In this document: positions 6,436 through 6,716 of the stretch, piece by piece
Position numbering within the stretch: the first letter of the stretch is position 1
Layout: each line of letters opens with the position of its first letter
Assembly (NCBI GenBank): GCA_017959645.1
Contig: JAGDAE010000230.1
Span: forward strand, 1 to 6,716
Source: Kiritimatiellia bacterium
GTDB lineage: Bacteria; Verrucomicrobiota; Kiritimatiellia; RFP12; UBA1067
Length of the DNA stretch: 6,716 nucleotides
Direction of reading: 5' to 3'
Made by a program: the position numbers and the translations under genes
The notes under the pieces: generated by a model
What the model saw: the letters and a program-made list of their open reading frames with translations, nothing else
Database searches by the model: none
What the model was told of the DNA's origin: nothing

Positions 6436-6491
6436 CCGTCATTGAACGAGCGTGTACCGACAGCCGCCGCTTCTTCGCGAAGGTCGCATCT

Positions 6492-6716
6492 TCAGCGAAG
6501 AACGATTTCGAGGTTGTCCTTGACAATCGCCGGGCCTGCCAGAAGCCCGGAACCGACGGCGGTATGAAACCGGCGGCCGACAAGATCGAAAAGCCCAGCC
6601 GTGCCGTCGGGACTGCATACCGCCGGACGGAAATCGGCGACGAGCCGCTCACCGTCGTATATTTTCGCAGAGCAGAGCCGGAAGGCGCCGCCGTACTGTT
6701 CGGGATGGAGACCGAA
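6492..6716 (-). CDS. C-terminal end of a LamG-like / surface repeat protein (5' end beyond window)
   Basis: Only 74 C-terminal residues are visible, frame open from the right edge to TGA at 6492-6494. The pattern GGAFRLCSAKIYDGERLVADFRP, then SPDGTAGLFDLVGRRFHTAVGSG, then LLAGP, matches the closing segment of LamG/concanavalin-like domains found in large secreted or surface proteins. In those the wording is typically like KIYDNGTLVRDFVP, then GLYDLV, then AGTG. Such domains bind carbohydrate or form adhesive modules. Signal peptide, size and repeat number cannot be seen. It is transcribed toward the peptidase operon, but a terminator and over 400 bases separate them. A short overlapping reading frame at 6410-6652 on the same strand is a shadow. 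Confidence 0.75.
   Translation of the reverse strand, partial: FGLHPEQYGGAFRLCSAKIYDGERLVADFRPAVCSPDGTAGLFDLVGRRFHTAVGSGLLAGPAIVKDNLEIVLR

Noticed and set aside
6410..6652. 80-codon minus-strand frame near the right end
   Set aside because: It overlaps in another frame the LamG-like C-terminus, which has the recognisable protein pattern. Its own translation shows none and it runs through the strong hairpin.

Overview
The window is GC-rich and reads almost entirely from the minus strand. The combination of Gfo/Idh/MocA oxidoreductases with twin-arginine signals, a DUF1080 (3-keto-disaccharide hydrolase type) protein and a LamG-like repeat-protein C-terminus points to a glycan-degrading bacterium of the Planctomycetes-Verrucomicrobia-Lentisphaerae-Kiritimatiellae sphere, probably host- or sediment-associated. 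This placement is inferred from gene content, not from any marker gene.

Layout from right to left, in the direction of transcription. (1) 6716-6492 is the C-terminal end of a large LamG-like or surface protein that enters from beyond the right edge. A hairpin (6394-6435) and a rho-independent terminator (6346-6385) follow it. (2) About 270 bases of noncoding DNA hold GGGAAC-type repeats and inverted repeats. (3) A strong extended -10 promoter (6043-6072) sits directly on the start codon of an M18 aminopeptidase gene (6035-4710). All metal ligands of that family are present, but an in-frame TAG interrupts codon 101. (4) Four tightly packed genes follow: a Tat-exported Gfo/Idh/MocA oxidoreductase (4669-3137), a cytoplasmic Gfo/Idh/MocA oxidoreductase (3137-1941), a DUF1080 protein (1938-844), and a third Gfo/Idh/MocA protein with a Tat/lipoprotein signal (807 to beyond the left edge). 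Gene junctions are 1-4 bp overlaps or gaps of about 36-40 bp, so they look like one operon, possibly with the peptidase gene as first cistron.

The oxidoreductase plus DUF1080 set resembles the oxidative route of glycoside breakdown. In that route an NAD(P)-dependent enzyme makes a 3-keto-glycoside and a DUF1080 protein helps cleave the bond. Substrate, order of steps and compartment cannot be read from the sequence. The most notable oddities are the amber codon in an otherwise intact peptidase, the replacement of the conserved lysine of the EKP/QKP motif by methionine in the third oxidoreductase, the apparently leaderless promoter, and the repeat-rich noncoding region. All five gene ends visible in the window use TGA.
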